From: Gordonia humi | GTDB lineage: Bacteria > Actinomycetota > Actinomycetes > Mycobacteriales > Mycobacteriaceae | Assembly (NCBI RefSeq): GCF_014197435.1 | Contig: NZ_JACIFP010000001.1 | Coordinates: forward strand, 2,604,001 to 2,668,000 | Length of the DNA: 64,000 nucleotides | Reading direction: 5' to 3' | Shown: positions 42,200-49,540 of the stretch, piece by piece | Layout of the letters: every line of letters begins with the position of its first letter | How positions within the stretch are numbered: the first letter of the stretch is position 1 | The notes under the pieces: generated by a model | The model's input: only the letters and a program-made list of their open reading frames with translations | Databases searched by the model: none | Told to the model about the DNA's origin: nothing | Position numbers and translations under genes: made by a program

Positions 42200-42832
42200 C
42201 TAGGCGACGGACTCCTCGAGGAGCAGGTAACCGGCCAACATGCGTTTGAGCTCGCCGACGACCTTCTCGTGATCGTGCGGAGGCTGCACCGAGAAGCTCA
42301 ACAGCGAGTACGCCGCGTGCACCAGCACTTCGGCCATCATCTGCCGACGTTCACGCTGCGAACTGGGGGTGAGCGGCGCCAGGATGTGCGCCACCTGTTC
42401 GGCGAGGATCTTCTCGGTGATCGACGCCGTCGCACGAGTCGCGGGCGTCGACTGCACGGCCAGCCATACCGCCCGCCGCGACGGATCGGTGCGCCACAGC
42501 TCCGCGAGGTGGTCCATGAACTTCTCGAGGAGCTGCGGCCACTTGAGCGAGGGGATCTCCGACGCGAACTCCGACAGCTCGGCGCTGACCGCCGTGGTGT
42601 CCTGCCGGTCGAGCTCGCAGACCACGACGTACTTGTTCGCGAAGTACTGATAGATGGTGCCGATCGGCAGATCTGCGCGCTGGGCGATCTGTTCGCACGT
42701 GAGCGAGTCGAATCCGACGTCGATGAGCACCTCGCGCGCGGACGACAGGATGGCGTCGAACGTGCGCCTGCTGCGCTCCTGGGTCGGCCGCTTGCGCGGT
42801 ACCAGGGGCTCGATTGCGTCCAGGTCGGTCAT
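42200..42832 (-). CDS. TetR-family regulator beside fas-acpS
   Basis: Regulator of 210 residues with an N-terminal helix-turn-helix (about 35-55: LTCEQIAQRADLPIGTIYQY) and a helical ligand domain. It converges with acpS and follows bcp by 16 bases on the same strand, so it may be co-transcribed with bcp. It does not resemble my recollection of M. tuberculosis FasR, so I do not call it FasR. A role in lipid or oxidative stress control is possible from position only. ATG 42832 is preferred over the open frame to 42883. Confidence 0.87.
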   Translation of the reverse strand: MTDLDAIEPLVPRKRPTQERSRRTFDAILSSAREVLIDVGFDSLTCEQIAQRADLPIGTIYQYFANKYVVVCELDRQDTTAVSAELSEFASEIPSLKWPQLLEKFMDHLAELWRTDPSRRAVWLAVQSTPATRATASITEKILAEQVAHILAPLTPSSQRERRQMMAEVLVHAAYSLLSFSVQPPHDHEKVVGELKRMLAGYLLLEESVA

Positions 42833-42848
42833 GCTCGCAGTCGCGCTG

Positions 42849-43322
42849 TCAGATCGACAGGTCGCGGCGCAGCTTCGCCACATGCCCGGTGGCGCGCACG
42901 TTGTACTGCGCGGCCTGGATGACGCCGCTCTCGTCGACGAGGAAGGTGGAACGGATCACGCCCTGCACCACCTTGCCGTACATCTTCTTCTCACCGAACG
43001 CACCCCACGCGGTGAGGACCTCCTTGTCGGGGTCGCTCAGGAGCGGGAAGGTCAGCTCGTCGCGTTCGACGAACTTGGCCAGCTTCGCGGGCTTGTCGGG
43101 GGAGACGCCGATCACGTCGATGCCCTGACCGTTCAACTCCGCGAGGCTGTCGCGGAAGTCGCACGCCTGCTTGGTGCACCCCGGCGTCATCGCGGCGGGG
43201 TAGAAGTACACGATCACCTTGCGTCCCGCGTAGTCCGAGAGGGAGACGGGCTTCTCCGTGGAGTCCAGAAGAGTGAAATCAGGGGCTTTGTCGCCTACGG
43301 CGAGACGTGCGTTCTCCGACAT
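42849..43322 (-). CDS. bcp: Thioredoxin-dependent peroxiredoxin (Bcp/PrxQ)
   Basis: Peroxidase of 157 residues that reduces hydrogen peroxide and organic hydroperoxides. The peroxidatic cysteine is C49 in YPAAMTPGCTKQAC and the resolving C54 makes it an atypical two-cysteine enzyme of the Bcp group. It matches Rv2521. TAGCCT (43334-43329) ends 6 bases before the ATG with no ribosome site, suggesting a leaderless message. It is divergent from DUF3618. Confidence 0.94.
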   Translation of the reverse strand: MSENARLAVGDKAPDFTLLDSTEKPVSLSDYAGRKVIVYFYPAAMTPGCTKQACDFRDSLAELNGQGIDVIGVSPDKPAKLAKFVERDELTFPLLSDPDKEVLTAWGAFGEKKMYGKVVQGVIRSTFLVDESGVIQAAQYNVRATGHVAKLRRDLSI

Positions 43323-43351
43323 ACGGCCAGGCTATCCGATGGGTGAGACGA

Positions 43352-43370
43352 TCGAGCCTTGTAGGCTCGA
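43352..43370. promoter_or_regulatory. Inverted repeat in the bcp / DUF3618 divergent region
   Basis: TCGAGCCT-TGT-AGGCTCGA, perfect 8-bp arms, overlapping a plus-strand TAGGCT hexamer (43362-43367). It could be an operator for the DUF3618 promoter. Confidence 0.45.
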
Positions 43371-43412
43371 CCCGAAGAGAACTCATACGTCGACGAACAG
43401 TGGAGGACGACC

Positions 43413-43634
43413 GTGGCCGGTGACACCGAACGGATCGAGAAGGAGATCGCCCAGGCGCGCGAGGATCTCGCGAAGACGCTCGATCAATTGGCGGTGAAGG
43501 CGAACCCGCAGCGGCTCGCCGACGACGCCAAGAACAAGGCGATCGCGATCGTGAACACACCCGCGGTCAAGTACGGCCTGGCCGGTGTCGGCGCGGTCGT
43601 CGTCGTTCTGGTGATCCGCAAGATCGTGCGCTGA
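43413..43634 (+). CDS. Small DUF3618 membrane protein
   Basis: Protein of 73 residues: a charged helical N-terminus (RIEKEIAQAREDLAKTLDQLA) followed by one C-terminal membrane segment (YGLAGVGAVVVVLVIRKIVR). It matches the DUF3618 family and Rv2520c by position. Function unknown. GTG 43413 has GGAGGA five bases upstream. Confidence 0.88.
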   Translation: MAGDTERIEKEIAQAREDLAKTLDQLAVKANPQRLADDAKNKAIAIVNTPAVKYGLAGVGAVVVVLVIRKIVR

Positions 43635-43673
43635 CGGACCGGCGAGCGCGTCTCGCCAGTGGTGCGCGTCTCG

Positions 43674-43695
43674 CTGGTCGAGCGAAGTCGAGACC
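43674..43695. repeat. Intergenic copy of the 22-bp repeat
   Basis: The core GGTCGAGCGAAGTCGAGAC differs by one base from the copy at 9394-9415. Two copies of GCGCGTCTCGC lie just before it. The half-sites TCGAGC and GTCGAGA make it partly self-complementary. Confidence 0.65.
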
Positions 43696-43700
43696 TCTCG

Positions 43701-43741
43701 GTCCGTCGATCCGTTCCAGGTCCTGGTGCGGATCGACGGAC
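43701..43741. terminator. Long hairpin after DUF3618
   Basis: Perfect 13-bp arms GTCCGTCGATCCG and its reverse complement around a 15-base loop that itself holds CCAGG-T-CCTGG. It sits 67 bases past the DUF3618 stop and directly beside the 22-bp repeat. It may be a terminator or part of a dispersed repeat element. Confidence 0.5.
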
Positions 43742-43835
43742 TGAGTCGTTTATCCCGTCCACCAGGCGATTTGGGTTCTCCACGAACCTCCTGTTAATGT
43801 TTTCCTCGCAACGCCGACAGGCCGAGCAAAGCCAA

Positions 43836-43908
<73 letters not shown>

Positions 43909-43913
43909 CAGGC

Positions 43914-43949
43914 AAGCCCCTCACCAGCGGAAACGTCGGTGAGGGGCTT
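43914..43949 (+). terminator. Terminator of tRNA-Lys
   Basis: AAGCCCCTCACC pairs with GGTGAGGGGCTT, with a 12-base loop, and is followed by TCTCG. It begins 5 bases past the tRNA. Confidence 0.85.
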
Positions 43950-44057
43950 TCTCGCGTCTAGCCTCCGTCTCCGACACAGATTCGGTGCGACGCGCTCGGG
44001 GCCGTCATTCATAGGACCTGTCTGGCGTCGCGGGCGTCGACCGGATCAGGACTGTGA

Positions 44058-44972
44058 TCAACCGGTCGTCGCCCCGGCGGACTCGAGGTCGTCGAGCGTC
44101 GCGATGTCCGCCATGGTCGTCGGTCCGGTCAATCCGGGCTGGACTACACGGGTCGCGGCGAGTGCCGTCAGACGCCCGGTGGTCACCGACTGGGCGTGTC
44201 CGCGTGCGTACAGCTGTTGTCCGGTGCGTCGATTCCTGGCCACGATGTGCCACGCGTCCGAGCCGAGGTGCGGACTGGCGCCCAGGGTTCGTCGCAGTGC
44301 GGGCACTCGCCCGAGGACCTGCAGCGCTGTCGTCATAGGAGCAGAGCTCAGGGTGAGGTACGAGCGGATCTTCGTCCCGTCTCGATCGCCGAGCAGGATG
44401 TGGTCGGGGAAGTCTGCGCGAAGATAGCGCCGCGTCTTCCCGTCCGGACCTGATGATCGGACGCTTGTGACGAGGTTTCTGATCCTCTCGCTCTCGGGTG
44501 GGCGGTAGACGTCATTCCCGACGAGGTCGGCCGTCCACTCCACCGCGGCCGGGCCGTGCTGTTCCCCGGAGCCGAGCATGATGAGGACGTCGATGTCGTC
44601 GCCGGGGCGGCTGTGCAGAGATGCGACGAGGACGGTGCTCGCGCCGGGCGCCAGACCGGCGCCCAGCAGCACCGGGTTGTCGCCGCCGACGCCGCGCAGT
44701 TCTTCGAGATAGCTGCCGGTCGCCGAGATCTCCACCAGTGGGGTCGATCCCGTCGCGTGTACCAGGTCCGCTCGTTCGACACCCGATGCGTTGACGACCA
44801 CATCGTGGTTCTGCGCCTGCGCAGCCAATGGTGCGAGATCGGCGTGCACGTCGATGACCGCATCGCTGTCGTGGGTGCGGCCGGCGGTCGTCACATGATG
44901 TCCGGCTCGGATGAGTTCCTGGCGCACCACCGCGCCGACCGCGCCGCGGGCGCCGAGTAGCAGAGTCTTCAT
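44058..44972 (-). CDS. NAD(P)-binding saccharopine dehydrogenase-like protein
   Basis: Protein of 304 residues. It opens with MKTLLLGARGAVGAVVRQEL, a Rossmann dinucleotide site (GxxGxVG), followed by a short second domain. It resembles saccharopine-dehydrogenase-like and trans-acting enoyl-reductase-like oxidoreductases; no substrate can be named. ATG 44972 lies within an ATGA overlap with the upstream membrane gene, so the two are coupled. It separates tRNA-Lys from ldtB relative to the mycobacterial order. Confidence 0.75.
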   Translation of the reverse strand: MKTLLLGARGAVGAVVRQELIRAGHHVTTAGRTHDSDAVIDVHADLAPLAAQAQNHDVVVNASGVERADLVHATGSTPLVEISATGSYLEELRGVGGDNPVLLGAGLAPGASTVLVASLHSRPGDDIDVLIMLGSGEQHGPAAVEWTADLVGNDVYRPPESERIRNLVTSVRSSGPDGKTRRYLRADFPDHILLGDRDGTKIRSYLTLSSAPMTTALQVLGRVPALRRTLGASPHLGSDAWHIVARNRRTGQQLYARGHAQSVTTGRLTALAATRVVQPGLTGPTTMADIATLDDLESAGATTG

Positions 44973-45682
44973 ACCCGATTCTCCCATTCGACGAACAGGG
45001 TCGATCTGCGCCCCGGCTTATCTGGGTCGTAACGGATCCAGCGTCTGCTCCCGACGGGGAGCGCCCGGTGGTGGACGGCACGGTGCCAGCGGTCGGTGCC
45101 GTGAGAGTCGGTGAATCGCAGGGTGATGTTCCAGAGTCTGACGGTGTCGTCGCCGCGGTGACGGCCCACCTCGGTCACGACCGCCGGCACGCGGGGACCG
45201 GTCAGCTCGACGCTCCGAGCACGTCGGGCGCGTCGGCCTCGCCTCTCGCGCAACACGATCGCGGCGGCCGACAGAGCGATCCCGGCGAGCAGGAACACCA
45301 CTCCGAGCACGATGAGCGTCCCACCGGACACCTCGGACTCCGCGTCTGAAACCGGCATGGCCGACCATGCGCGGCCGAGGAGTAGCCCGACGCCTGTGCT
45401 GGTCGCCCACAGCCCGAGCATCCACAATAGGAACGGCCATGGATAGCGGGCCTTCCGCGCGGGTGCCTCGGTGTTCGCATCCGTGATCCCGACCGCGACG
45501 ACGAGAAGTATCGGAATCGCGACCAGTCCCAGTGCCCATGCGTTGTCCTCGAACGGGTACGCGGCCAGCACGAACGCGATGACGAAGACGACCACTCCCG
45601 ACAGCGTCCACATCGTGCCACGCAAGGCGGGCAGGAACCATGGGCGCCGACGCAGTCGATCCCGCGGGTCGATCGTGCTCAT
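44969..45682 (-). CDS. Membrane protein of unknown function (DUF3592-like)
   Basis: Protein of 237 residues with four membrane segments (WTLSGVVVFVIAFVLAAY, ALGLVAIPILLVVAVGI, LLWMLGLWATSTGVGLLLG, TLIVLGVVFLLAGIALSAAA) and a C-terminal soluble domain (about 155-237) that looks like the DUF3592 beta domain: WNITLRFTDSHG followed by RRWIRYDPDKPGRRS. Function unknown. ATG 45682 is chosen because a small upstream ORF ends on it in an ATGA overlap; the same frame is open to ATG 45772. It is coupled to the downstream oxidoreductase. Confidence 0.7.
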   Translation of the reverse strand: MSTIDPRDRLRRRPWFLPALRGTMWTLSGVVVFVIAFVLAAYPFEDNAWALGLVAIPILLVVAVGITDANTEAPARKARYPWPFLLWMLGLWATSTGVGLLLGRAWSAMPVSDAESEVSGGTLIVLGVVFLLAGIALSAAAIVLRERRGRRARRARSVELTGPRVPAVVTEVGRHRGDDTVRLWNITLRFTDSHGTDRWHRAVHHRALPVGSRRWIRYDPDKPGRRSTLFVEWENRV

Positions 45683-45924
45683 CTCGACGACTCCGTCCGC
45701 TCCCACGGCCGAACGTGCGCGCTCAGGGAACGGGGGACGCGCTTGTGCCGGTGACTCATGGTCGGCTCCCATGGTGTCGTCGTACGTCGTCGTCGAAGTC
45801 GAGACGGAATGTCGTCGAGATCGTCGGGATCGAGGCGTTGCATCGGATCGGACCTTCTCAGCTTCTCATCTCCGCCGCGTGGCGAGCGCGCCGCAGTCAT
45901 CCATCTCTCCACGTCGCCGTTCAC
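45679..45924 (-). CDS. Possible small basic protein
   Basis: Open frame of 81 codons from GTG 45924. The product is arginine-rich (SRLRRRRTTTPWEPT) with no recognised domain. Its stop overlaps the downstream ATG as ATGA, the same geometry as the next junction, which is the main reason to list it. There is no ribosome site before GTG 45924. It may be chance. Confidence 0.3.
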   Translation of the reverse strand: MNGDVERWMTAARSPRGGDEKLRRSDPMQRLDPDDLDDIPSRLRRRRTTTPWEPTMSHRHKRVPRSLSAHVRPWERTESSR

Positions 45925-46309
45925 GGGGCGGGCCCGGTTCCGGAACGGCGTTCGAACAAGGCGGCCGTCGGTTCAGTGACTCTCAACCACGGGTCCATGC
46001 ACGGTTCGTCCGACCGAATGAGTCACACCGCTGTGATCTGGCGTGGTTCGCTGGTCGTTGTCGGAGGTCACCGGTATCCTGATTGTCGATTCGTCATGAT
46101 AGTGAAACCACTGTTCACCGGTAACGTCGGCGTCAACGCCCGCGACACAGTGAGCAGCGGTTCTCGGCGTCTGAGGAATCGCTTCGACCGTCTCGTCAGC
46201 GAGCATCACGGTCGACATCTCGTACAATCGACGAGAACCGGATCACGGTCCGTTTTGGATATCGACCGCGGTCACCGACCGGGGACAGTAAGAAGAGGTT
46301 TGGAGCAAG
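45925..46309. other. Gene-poor interval upstream of ldtB
   Basis: About 385 bases (more if the small ORF is not real). The frames have no convincing start or codon pattern. Around 46010-46110 the composition is less GC-rich than the neighbours. TACAAT at 46223-46228 is the best -10 candidate and would give ldtB a leader of about 75 bases. No tRNA or strong dyad is seen. Confidence 0.5.
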
Positions 46310-47521
46310 ATGGGCATCACTCTGAGTGGCCGTCGCCGGGGCGTCAAGGCGTCCGCGATCACGCTGCTCGTCGGGGCGACGGTACTCGTGTCGGCGTGCG
46401 GTGGCACCAGCTACGGCAGCGACGTTCACGCGGACGGTGAGTTCTCCGACATGATCAAGCCGGCGATCTCGGTGACGGACGAGGGCGGTGAGACGCTGAC
46501 GAAGAACGAGGTTGGCGTCCAGCCGGGCGAACCCATCGTCGTCAAGGCCACCGAGGGCGCGATCACCGACGTCAAGATCAAGAAGGCGGGCGGTGGCTTC
46601 ATCTCGGGCGAGGTCAGCGACGGCGGGGCCACGTGGACGAGCACCGAGCCGTTCGGTTACGGCCGCAGCTACACGGTGGACGCGACGGCGTCCGGCGTCG
46701 GCGGCACCACCACGAGCACGACCAAGTTCCGCACCCGTTCCCCGGAGAATCAGACGGCGGCGTACATCAGCCCGGGTAAGAACGAGACCGTGGGCATCGC
46801 ACAGACCGTCGGCGTCCGCTTCGACGAGGCGATCAGCGACCGCAAGGCCGCGCAGAACGCGATCAAGATCACCACGAACCCTCAGGTCGACGGTGCGTTC
46901 TACTGGATCAGCGATCAGGAGGTGCGCTGGCGTCCCAAGGAGTTCTGGAAGCCCGGCACGAAGGTCGATGTGAAGGTGAACATCTTCGGCATCGACCTGG
47001 GCAACGGCATGTTCGGTCAGCAGAACGAGTCGTCGTCGTTCAAGGTCGGTCGCGATCTGGAGATGTTCGTCGACGACAAGAACAAGATCGTCGTCGTCAA
47101 GCGCGACGGCAAGGTGATCCGCCGGATGCCGACGTCGATGGGCGAGCCGGGCAATGCGACGAACAACGGCATCTACATCATCGGCGACCGCGTGGAGCAC
47201 ATCATCATGGACTCGTCCACGTACGGTGTGCCGACCGACTCGCCGAGCGGCTATCGCACGCCGGTCGACTACGCGACCCAGATGTCGTACAGCGGCATCT
47301 ACCTGCACTCGGCACCGTGGTCGGTGTGGGCGCAGGGCAACACCAACACGTCGCACGGCTGCCTGAACCTCAGTCCGGACGACGCCCTCTGGGTCATGCA
47401 GAACACCCTGCGCGGTGATCCCGTGACCGTCAAGAACACCGTCGGCGACGTCCTTCCGGTCAACGACGGACTCGGCGACTGGAACCTCTCGTGGGCCGAG
47501 TGGTCGAAGGGCAACGCCTGA
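46310..47521 (+). CDS. ldtB: L,D-transpeptidase, lipoprotein (LdtMt2-like)
   Basis: Enzyme of 403 residues that makes 3-3 cross-links in peptidoglycan outside the membrane. A signal peptide ends in the lipobox VSAC at about residue 32. Two Ig-like domains (about 45-150 and 150-250) precede the YkuD catalytic domain. The catalytic cysteine is C351 in SHGCLNLS, with H294-type region YLHSAPWSVWA upstream. It corresponds to Rv2518c (LdtMt2), the main target of carbapenems in M. tuberculosis. GGAG lies just before ATG 46310. A terminator hairpin follows. Confidence 0.94.
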   Translation: MGITLSGRRRGVKASAITLLVGATVLVSACGGTSYGSDVHADGEFSDMIKPAISVTDEGGETLTKNEVGVQPGEPIVVKATEGAITDVKIKKAGGGFISGEVSDGGATWTSTEPFGYGRSYTVDATASGVGGTTTSTTKFRTRSPENQTAAYISPGKNETVGIAQTVGVRFDEAISDRKAAQNAIKITTNPQVDGAFYWISDQEVRWRPKEFWKPGTKVDVKVNIFGIDLGNGMFGQQNESSSFKVGRDLEMFVDDKNKIVVVKRDGKVIRRMPTSMGEPGNATNNGIYIIGDRVEHIIMDSSTYGVPTDSPSGYRTPVDYATQMSYSGIYLHSAPWSVWAQGNTNTSHGCLNLSPDDALWVMQNTLRGDPVTVKNTVGDVLPVNDGLGDWNLSWAEWSKGNA

Positions 47522-47551
47522 CCGACCCGTCGCATAAGTAGATATATGTAA

Positions 47552-47586
47552 CAGAATCCGACCGGGTGTATCCCGGCCGGATTCTG
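47552..47586 (+). terminator. Terminator of ldtB
   Basis: CAGAATCCG-A-CCGGG pairs with CCCGG-C-CGGATTCTG around TGTAT, with one A/C mismatch, 30 bases after the stop. Confidence 0.85.
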
Positions 47587-47646
47587 TCATTGAGTGGTGT
47601 TAGTATCGCCAGCGAAGAAAAAATCACTGACGATTGGTATGCACTC

Positions 47647-48786
47647 ATGGCTCGTCCCACCTGGGAAACTGACGATCTGTCCGCGCTGCGGGAGATGGCT
47701 CGAGGCTTCATCGAGAAGGAGGTCGCACCGAACACCGAGCGCTACATCGAACAGCACCACGTCGACCGCGACCTCTGGAACAAGGCCGGCGAGCTCGGTC
47801 TGCTCTGCATGTCGATTCCGGAGGAGTACGGCGGTGGCGGCGGTACGTTCGCACACGAGGCAGTCCTGATCGAGGAGCAGGCGCGCGCCGTCGACGCCTC
47901 GTGGGGACAGAGCCTGCACAACGGCATCATCGCGCACTACATCTACGCGTACGGCTCCGAGGAGCAGAAGCGTCAGTGGCTGCCGAAGATGGCCTCCGGC
48001 GAGGTCGTCGGAGCCATCGCGATGACCGAGCCCGGCACGGGCTCGGATCTGCAGAACGTCAAGACCAAGGCCATCAAGGACGGCGACGACTACGTCATCG
48101 ACGGCAACAAGACCTTCATCACCAACGGCGGCCAGGCCGACCTGGTGATCGTCGTCGCCAAGACCGACCCGTCGGCCGGAGGCAAGGGCATCTCGCTGAT
48201 CCTCGTCGAGACCGACCGCGAGGGCTTCAGCCGCGGCCGCATCCTCGACAAGGTCGGCATGAAGGGGCAGGACACCGCCGAGCTCAACTTCTCGGGCGTG
48301 CGCGTCCCGCAGTCGAATCTGCTGGGCGATCAGGAAGGCCTCGGCTTCATCCAGCTGATGACCCAGCTCCCGCAGGAGCGGCTGATCATCGCGGTGTCGG
48401 CCGTCGCGGGCATGGAGATCGCCCTGGAGAAGACGCTGGCCTACACCAAGGATCGCGAGGCCTTCGGCAAGCCGATCTTCAACTTCCAGAACACCAAGTT
48501 CAAGCTCGCCGAGGTCGCGACCGAGGCGCACGTGGCCCGCGTCTTCCTCGACGACTGCATCGAGAAGCACCTGCGCGGCGAACTCGACATCCCGACGGTC
48601 GCCATGGCCAAGTGGTGGACCACCGATCGCGCCCAGCAGGTCGCCGACACCTGCCTGCAGCTGTTCGGCGGCTACGGCTACATGAACGAGTACCCGATCG
48701 CACGCCTGTGGGCGGACAACCGCGTGCAGCTGATCTTCGGTGGCACCAACGAGATCATGAAGGAAGTCATCTCGCGGTCGCTGTGA
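47647..48786 (+). CDS. Acyl-CoA dehydrogenase
   Basis: FAD enzyme of 379 residues for alpha,beta-oxidation of an acyl-CoA. The FAD/substrate motif is AMTEPGTGSDLQNV, the middle region is DGNKTFITNGG, and the C-terminus has QLFGGYGYMNEYPIARLWAD and FGGTNEIMKE. Chain-length specificity is not clear. ATG 47647 (MARPTWETDD) fits the family; the frame is open to 47566. A TAGTAT hexamer at 47601-47606 may be its -10. It converges with yggS with only 7 bases between stops. Confidence 0.93.
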   Translation: MARPTWETDDLSALREMARGFIEKEVAPNTERYIEQHHVDRDLWNKAGELGLLCMSIPEEYGGGGGTFAHEAVLIEEQARAVDASWGQSLHNGIIAHYIYAYGSEEQKRQWLPKMASGEVVGAIAMTEPGTGSDLQNVKTKAIKDGDDYVIDGNKTFITNGGQADLVIVVAKTDPSAGGKGISLILVETDREGFSRGRILDKVGMKGQDTAELNFSGVRVPQSNLLGDQEGLGFIQLMTQLPQERLIIAVSAVAGMEIALEKTLAYTKDREAFGKPIFNFQNTKFKLAEVATEAHVARVFLDDCIEKHLRGELDIPTVAMAKWWTTDRAQQVADTCLQLFGGYGYMNEYPIARLWADNRVQLIFGGTNEIMKEVISRSL

Positions 48787-48793
48787 CCCGCGA

Positions 48794-49540
48794 TCAGTTC
48801 GGCCAGTAATACGAGTCCGGGGTCGGACGGGCGCCGAAGATCGCCTGTCCGACCCTGACGCATGTCGCGCCCTGTTCGACCGCCGCCTCGAAGTCGCCGG
48901 ACATCCCCATCGACAGATGCCCGTCGCCGATGAGGTCCGGATCGTCGTCGAGGGCGTGATCGCGAAGATCCCGCAGCACACGGAAGCATCGGCGAACCCG
49001 GTCGGTGTCCTCGGAGAAGACCGCGAGCGTCATCAGGCCACGAACACGCAGCGCCGAGTACGCGGGCAGCGCGCGGAGAACCTCCGGGAGATCGGCCGGC
49101 GCGAGACCGTACTTGCTCTCCTCACCAGACGTGTTGACCTGCACGTACACGTCCAGGCTGCGGCCGAGTGCCTGGAGTCGGCGGTCGAGCGCCTCCGCGA
49201 CGCGCAGACTGTCGAGCGCCTGGAACTCGGCCGCGAAGGCCGCTACGTCCTTGGCCTTATTGGTCTGCAGGTGTCCGATCACCGACCAGTCGACGTCCAG
49301 GTGCGACATGTTCGCATGCTTGCGCTTGGCTTCCTGGACCTTGTTCTCGCCGAGTTCGCGGCATCCGGCGGCAACCGCCCGCTCCAGGACCGCCTCGGGC
49401 ACCGTCTTGCTCACCGGGAGCAGCCTCACCGTCGCCGGGTCGCGGTCGACGCGGCGCGCGGCGTCGTCGATACGGCCGCGGACGGCGGCGAGGCGACGGG
49501 CGAAGTCGGCGGTCGTGGGCACGGCGTCTGCATCGGTCAT
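48794..49540 (-). CDS. yggS: PLP homeostasis protein YggS/PLPBP
   Basis: Protein of 248 residues with an alanine-racemase-like barrel. The PLP lysine is K45 in LLPVSKTVPE. Conserved blocks are GENKVQEAKRKH, WSVIGHLQTNKAK, VQVNTSGEESKYG and LSMGMSGDFEAAV. YggS binds PLP and buffers its supply, without catalysis known. It is the third gene of an operon after a PLP decarboxylase, to which it is coupled by ATGA overlap, so it may serve that enzyme. The usual actinobacterial yggS site beside ftsZ and sepF may hold another copy (not visible here). Confidence 0.93.
   Translation of the reverse strand: MTDADAVPTTADFARRLAAVRGRIDDAARRVDRDPATVRLLPVSKTVPEAVLERAVAAGCRELGENKVQEAKRKHANMSHLDVDWSVIGHLQTNKAKDVAAFAAEFQALDSLRVAEALDRRLQALGRSLDVYVQVNTSGEESKYGLAPADLPEVLRALPAYSALRVRGLMTLAVFSEDTDRVRRCFRVLRDLRDHALDDDPDLIGDGHLSMGMSGDFEAAVEQGATCVRVGQAIFGARPTPDSYYWPN

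Noticed and set aside
42200..42832. Calling the TetR gene beside acpS FasR
   Set aside because: The sequence does not match my recollection of M. tuberculosis FasR (Rv3208), whose gene is not beside fas. Position alone is not enough.
45471..46082. Plus-strand open frame of 203 codons through the gap before ldtB
   Set aside because: It starts inside the membrane protein gene on the other strand, its product has no domain, and codon-position composition is not consistent.
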